A DNA stretch of 8,432 bases from positions 19,617 through 28,048 of the forward strand of contig DUGG01000020.1 in NCBI GenBank assembly GCA_013331515.1, in the 5' to 3' direction. The translations under genes were made by a program, and so were the position numbers. The notes beneath the pieces are model-generated. The model ran no database searches, was not told the DNA's origin, and worked only from the letters and a program-made list of their open reading frames with translations. Within the stretch, counting starts at the first letter, position 1. Every line of letters begins with the position of its first letter. This DNA is from Candidatus Woesearchaeota archaeon (GTDB taxonomy: Archaea > Nanobdellota > Nanobdellia > Woesearchaeales > UBA10216). This document shows, one piece after another, positions 6,559-8,432 of this stretch.

Positions 6559-7125
6559 ATGGAAGAGCGCGTGCGAAGGGACATTCTTGAGGTGTTGATT
6601 GGCGCTGTTCGTGCTGCGCGTCGCGAGGACGCGAGAGCGTTGAAGTCGTTGAGTGACAGGACGATTCATAATGCGAGTATTCATCAGGATCAGTATTCGC
6701 TTTCCGTGTCTGTGCTGATGTACGCGCTGGCGAAGTTGTATGGTCGTGAGCGCTATGTCCAGTTCAAGTTGTGGGTAAAATTTTGTGATACCTACGCGGG
6801 CTTGTTGGGTCTCGCGGTAAAAAAGTTGGAGGATCGTGATGATGCTGGGTTTGAGGAGGTCTTGAAAAACATTCTGAGGCATTTGACCCGGACAGAAAAA
6901 AAGCTGCGTGAGTACGTCAAAGATGTGTTTCAAAAAGCGAAAGTTTCAAAAGCTTCAAGGTTGCATGAGCATGGGATTTCTCTGGGCAGGACTGCTGACT
7001 TGTTGGGTGTTTCTGAGTTTGAGTTGATGGAGTATGTTGGGAAAACCTACATTGCTGACATGCCTGAGGGTGTGACGCTGTCTGGGAGGGAGCGGTTGAA
7101 AATTGCGAGGAAGTTGTTCAGATGA
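6559..7125 (+). CDS. Unrecognised 188-aa protein with HTH-like C-terminus, paired with a PIN nuclease
   Basis: I do not recognise a named family with certainty. The ATG at 6559 is 2 nt after the nrdJ stop; a TTG at 6553 overlapping that stop would add two residues. The N-terminal half is helical and contains a distinctive block at 36-60 (IHNASIHQDQYSLSVSVLMY and following). Residues 84-128 are charged and helical, possibly a coiled coil. Residues about 136-163 (HGISLGRTADLLGVSEFELM, then EYVGKT) resemble the recognition part of a helix-turn-helix as in small antitoxins and regulators. No signal peptide or membrane helix is seen. The gene overlaps the following PIN gene by 4 nt (ATGA), which points to coupled translation and a shared function. 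A plausible reading is a regulator or inhibitor of the PIN nuclease, possibly also acting on this operon. It is about twice the size of a usual VapB, so a housekeeping RNA-processing role is equally possible. Confidence 0.7.
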   Translation: MEERVRRDILEVLIGAVRAARREDARALKSLSDRTIHNASIHQDQYSLSVSVLMYALAKLYGRERYVQFKLWVKFCDTYAGLLGLAVKKLEDRDDAGFEEVLKNILRHLTRTEKKLREYVKDVFQKAKVSKASRLHEHGISLGRTADLLGVSEFELMEYVGKTYIADMPEGVTLSGRERLKIARKLFR

Positions 7126-7793
7126 GGTCGTTGGTTTTTGATTCGAGCAGCGTTATTAGTTTGGCGACGAATGATTTGTTGGGAACGTTGAAAGGCTTGA
7201 AAAAATTGTTTGGTGGTGGTTTTTGTATTCCTGCTGCTGTTGCTCGTGAGCTTGTGGATGTTCCTTTGAGTTCTCATCGTTTTAAGCTAGAGGCGATGAT
7301 GGTTTCTAAATTGATTGAGGGTGGTGAGCTTGAGGTGCATTCTTCATTGGAGGTGGGGAACTTGCTTGCTTCCGTGAATAGGATTTTTTCTTGTCGTGGC
7401 GCTTCGATAGTTGTGGTGAATAAGGGTGAGGTTGAGGCCTTGGCGCTGGCGGTGAAGATTGGCGCTGCTGCGTATGTCGTCGATGAGAGGACGATGCGTT
7501 TGTTGGACGAGGATCCTTTGAGGGTGAGAAGAATTCTTGAGGGCAAGTTGCACGCGAAGGTTATTGTTGATAAAACCTTGTTGAAGTCCTTTCAGGATTT
7601 TGTGAGGGGCTTAAAGATTATTAGGAGCGCTGAGTTGATGATGGTCGCTTTTGAGGAAGGCTTGTTAAAGGAGGTGGTGATGAGTGGAGCTTCGAGGCGT
7701 GATACTGTTGACGCGTTGTTGTGGGGCCTGCGCTTAAGGGGCTGCTCGATTTCTACTGGTGAGATCGAGGAGCTGAAGAGGTTGATGGAATAG
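7122..7793 (+). CDS. PIN-domain protein, putative ribonuclease
   Basis: This 223-aa protein has the acidic residues of a PIN nuclease in the right order: D7 in LVFDSSSVI, E43 in VARELVD, E103 or E105 in NKGEVEALALA, and D121 in YVVDERTM. Together they would hold Mg2+ or Mn2+ and cut RNA. The PIN fold should cover about residues 1-135. The remaining 90 residues are a helical extension (including LMMVAFEEGLLKEVV and a charged C-terminus) not found in the usual ~130-aa VapC toxins. Its ATG overlaps the TGA of the 188-aa gene, so the two are probably translated together. Codon use (TTG Leu, ATT Ile, GTT Val) matches the later part of nrdJ. It may be the toxin-like half of a toxin-antitoxin pair, or a conserved archaeal RNA-processing nuclease. 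The catalytic residues look intact. The RNA target cannot be told from sequence. Confidence 0.8.
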   Translation: MRSLVFDSSSVISLATNDLLGTLKGLKKLFGGGFCIPAAVARELVDVPLSSHRFKLEAMMVSKLIEGGELEVHSSLEVGNLLASVNRIFSCRGASIVVVNKGEVEALALAVKIGAAAYVVDERTMRLLDEDPLRVRRILEGKLHAKVIVDKTLLKSFQDFVRGLKIIRSAELMMVAFEEGLLKEVVMSGASRRDTVDALLWGLRLRGCSISTGEIEELKRLME

Positions 7794-7801
7794 GGCTGGT
7801 C

Positions 7802-7875
7802 TTTTTTTGTGTAGATTCTGGATCTTTGTGGTTTTTTAAGAGGAACTGGCTGATGCAATGGATATAGGGTTTTTT
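7802..7875 (+). terminator. Series of T-tracts ending the nrdJ operon
   Basis: T7 (7802-7808), T6 (7832-7837) and T6 (7870-7875) follow the PIN stop codon within 85 nt. Successive T-tracts without a preceding stem-loop are typical of archaeal transcription termination. Confidence 0.5.
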
Positions 7876-7999
7876 AGCTGTACTTTCTTCTGTGCATTTC
7901 TCGTTGGAGGTTTTCAAGGATGTACATGTTGTTGGGGTGAAGACTTCTTGTTTTAAGAAGAGAATGCTTGTTTTTCCGGAAATCTTCCGGAAGGATCAC
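7874..7999 (-). CDS. Possible 41-aa protein, GTG start (weak)
   Basis: A minus-strand frame from a GTG at 7999 to a TAA at 7876-7874 encodes 41 residues ending ILENLQREMHRRKYS, a basic, helical-looking tail. The frame stays open upstream of the GTG to a TAA near 8069. There is no Shine-Dalgarno-like site. A TATA-like stretch (TTTAAAGG/CTTAAAACC on this strand) lies about 50-60 nt upstream. The plus strand here is G+T rich, which makes stops rare on the minus strand, so the frame may be accidental. No family is recognised. Confidence 0.2.
   Translation of the reverse strand: MILPEDFRKNKHSLLKTRSLHPNNMYILENLQREMHRRKYS
7944..7960. repeat. Perfect dyad CTTCTT-GTTTT-AAGAAG
   Basis: An inverted repeat with 6-bp arms and a 5-nt centre in the intergenic region after the PIN gene. 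It is the first of three dyads within 121 bp. It is not followed by a T-tract that would make it an ordinary terminator for plus-strand transcription, although a T5 run lies 11 nt later. Confidence 0.3.
7974..7992. repeat. Paired 8-bp palindromes TTCCGGAA, 11 bp apart
   Basis: TTCCGGAA, itself a palindrome, occurs at 7974-7981 and 7985-7992, separated by ATC. The repeat period is 11 bp, one helical turn, so two dimers could bind the same face of the DNA. As RNA the block folds into an 8-bp stem with a 3-nt loop. It stands in T-rich DNA and is not an intrinsic terminator, because no T-run follows on either strand. It is a candidate operator or RNA hairpin. Confidence 0.4.
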
Positions 8000-8045
8000 T
8001 GTTGAGTAGGGCTGGAAAATGAGAGTTTGGTGTTTAGCAGTTGAA

Positions 8046-8064
8046 GGTTTTAAGCCTTTAAACC
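8046..8064. repeat. Near-palindrome GGTTTTAAGCCTTTAAACC
   Basis: Two 9-nt arms pair with one mismatch around C8055. It holds TATA-like TTTAAA elements and could be a minus-strand promoter for the weak 41-aa frame, or a protein-binding site. It also lies close to where the G+T-rich strand bias of the nrdJ region ends. Confidence 0.25.
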
Positions 8065-8121
8065 CTTAAACAAGGAAGAGTTCGTATATGTGCTGTTATG
8101 TAAGATATTACTCGGGCAAAG

Positions 8122-8316
8122 TTATTTTCTCAGAGCCTTAAAAATATAATACCATCCGACAAAACCGAAGAGCGCGGCGAGAAAAAATAAAGGTACCAAA
8201 TAATTTCTAAGAATCGTATCAAAGAGTGTATAATCTAATAATCTTACCAAACTTAAAACAGCAAAGATAAGTGTGGAAACAATCGTAAAACCTGTAAGGT
8301 ATTTCTCTTTATTCAT
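8122..8316 (-). CDS. 64-aa protein with two membrane helices, unknown function
   Basis: This short protein is MNKEKY followed by two hydrophobic stretches, at about 10-26 (GFTIVSTLIFAVLSLVR) and 39-59 (NYLVPLFFLAALFGFVGWYY), with a short polar loop between them and a basic end (FKALRK). Positive charges at both ends suggest that both termini face the cytoplasm. No known family is recognised. A TATA box 29 nt upstream of the ATG supports it as a real gene with a leaderless transcript. It has no neighbour in the same direction inside the window, and its base composition returns to A+T rich after the G+T-rich nrdJ segment. It is enclosed by nested inverted repeats. Confidence 0.6.
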   Translation of the reverse strand: MNKEKYLTGFTIVSTLIFAVLSLVRLLDYTLFDTILRNYLVPLFFLAALFGFVGWYYIFKALRK

Positions 8317-8338
8317 AGTTTAAGCTAGATGATAAACT

Positions 8339-8352
8339 ACTATTTATAACTT
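8339..8352 (-). promoter_or_regulatory. TATA box of the 64-aa membrane protein gene
   Basis: On the minus strand this reads AAGTTATAAATAGT, a strong TATA match centred about 29 nt before the ATG at 8316. No Shine-Dalgarno-like site is seen near the start. The box lies partly inside the inner right arm of the nested inverted repeat. Confidence 0.5.
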
Positions 8353-8415
8353 TGCCCTGCGTCATACCCTCGTCGTTTACTCGAACCTCCTCGCCCTCAC
8401 CTTCAGTTCGGGTTA

Positions 8416-8430
8416 CATAACATCGTTATG
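8416..8430. repeat. Dyad CATAAC-ATC-GTTATG at the right edge
   Basis: A perfect inverted repeat with 6-bp arms overlaps the outer right arm of the nested repeats. The stretch 8358-8432 holds no gene that can be supported; a short minus-strand frame there lacks a start codon in a sensible place. Confidence 0.3.
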
Positions 8431-8432
8431 CA

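Larger units (their letters stand above)
8094..8422. repeat. Nested inverted repeats enclosing the 64-aa membrane protein gene
   Basis: TGTTATGTAA at 8094-8103 recurs inverted at 8413-8422 (10 of 10), and GGGCAAAGTTAT at 8114-8125 recurs inverted at 8346-8357 (12 of 12). The two pairs are nested in the same order, but the gap between them is 10 nt on the left and 55 nt on the right. The inner left arm covers the stop codon of the gene, and the inner right arm overlaps its TATA box. They could be remnants of element ends or paired binding sites. Confidence 0.4.

Noticed and set aside
6430..6933. Minus-strand open frame of 167 codons opposite the end of nrdJ and the 188-aa gene
   Set aside because: It spans the junction of two genes in the opposite direction and shows low-complexity shadow composition; stop codons are rare on this strand because of the G+T bias.
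7974..7992. TTCCGGAA hairpin as an intrinsic terminator
   Set aside because: The T-run precedes the hairpin on the plus strand and would be an A-run after it on the minus strand, so neither direction fits hairpin-plus-U termination.
8358..8432. tRNA-like GGTTCGAGT on the minus strand near the right edge
   Set aside because: The T-loop-like string has no pairing stem after it, and no acceptor or anticodon arm can be drawn.

Overview
The window looks like part of an archaeal chromosome, probably from an uncultured lineage such as a DPANN-type archaeon; the phylum cannot be fixed from the sequence alone. The archaeal evidence is: TATA-like boxes sitting about 21-29 nt upstream of most start codons (leaderless transcription), T-tract ends instead of hairpin terminators, an AN1-type zinc finger at the head of a membrane protein, an archaeal-style endonuclease IV homologue, and a cobalamin-dependent (class II) ribonucleotide reductase. 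No transposase, integrase, CRISPR array, tRNA or rRNA was seen.

Layout. (1) 1-615, minus strand: an AN1 zinc-finger/membrane protein that runs off the left edge, so only its first 205 codons are here. (2) 616-809: a divergent promoter region. (3) 810-1637, plus: a TIM-barrel endonuclease IV homologue. (4) 1663-3747, plus: a large exported or membrane-anchored zinc metalloprotease with a Cys-rich N-terminal region, a CARDB-like domain, an HEWGH catalytic core with a Met-turn, and a C-terminal beta domain. (5) 3766-4167, minus: a small membrane-bound YdjM-like putative metal hydrolase, convergent with the protease. (6) 4168-4465: a control region. (7) 4466-7793, plus: a tight operon of nrdJ (class II RNR), an unrecognised 188-aa protein with an HTH-like C-terminus, and a 223-aa PIN-domain putative ribonuclease that overlaps it by 4 nt. 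(8) 7794-8121: an intergenic region with T-tracts and several perfect or near-perfect dyads. (9) 8122-8316, minus: a 64-aa two-helix membrane protein enclosed by nested inverted repeats. (10) 8317-8432: its promoter and an unassigned edge.

How the genes relate. The nrdJ operon is the most informative part. It couples deoxynucleotide synthesis to an uncharacterised protein and PIN-nuclease pair whose order and ATGA overlap resemble an antitoxin-toxin pair, although both proteins are larger than ordinary VapB/VapC. Only nrdJ among the six complete or 5'-complete promoter-proximal genes has a real leader (about 64 nt, with a Shine-Dalgarno-like site before a GTG start). That leader carries two near-identical 13-nt boxes 33 bp apart, which look like an operator. 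From about 4800 to about 8060 the plus strand is strongly G+T rich, in coding and non-coding sequence alike. The change begins inside nrdJ, near the end of its ATP-cone domain. The other genes look like independent single-gene units, each with its own promoter.
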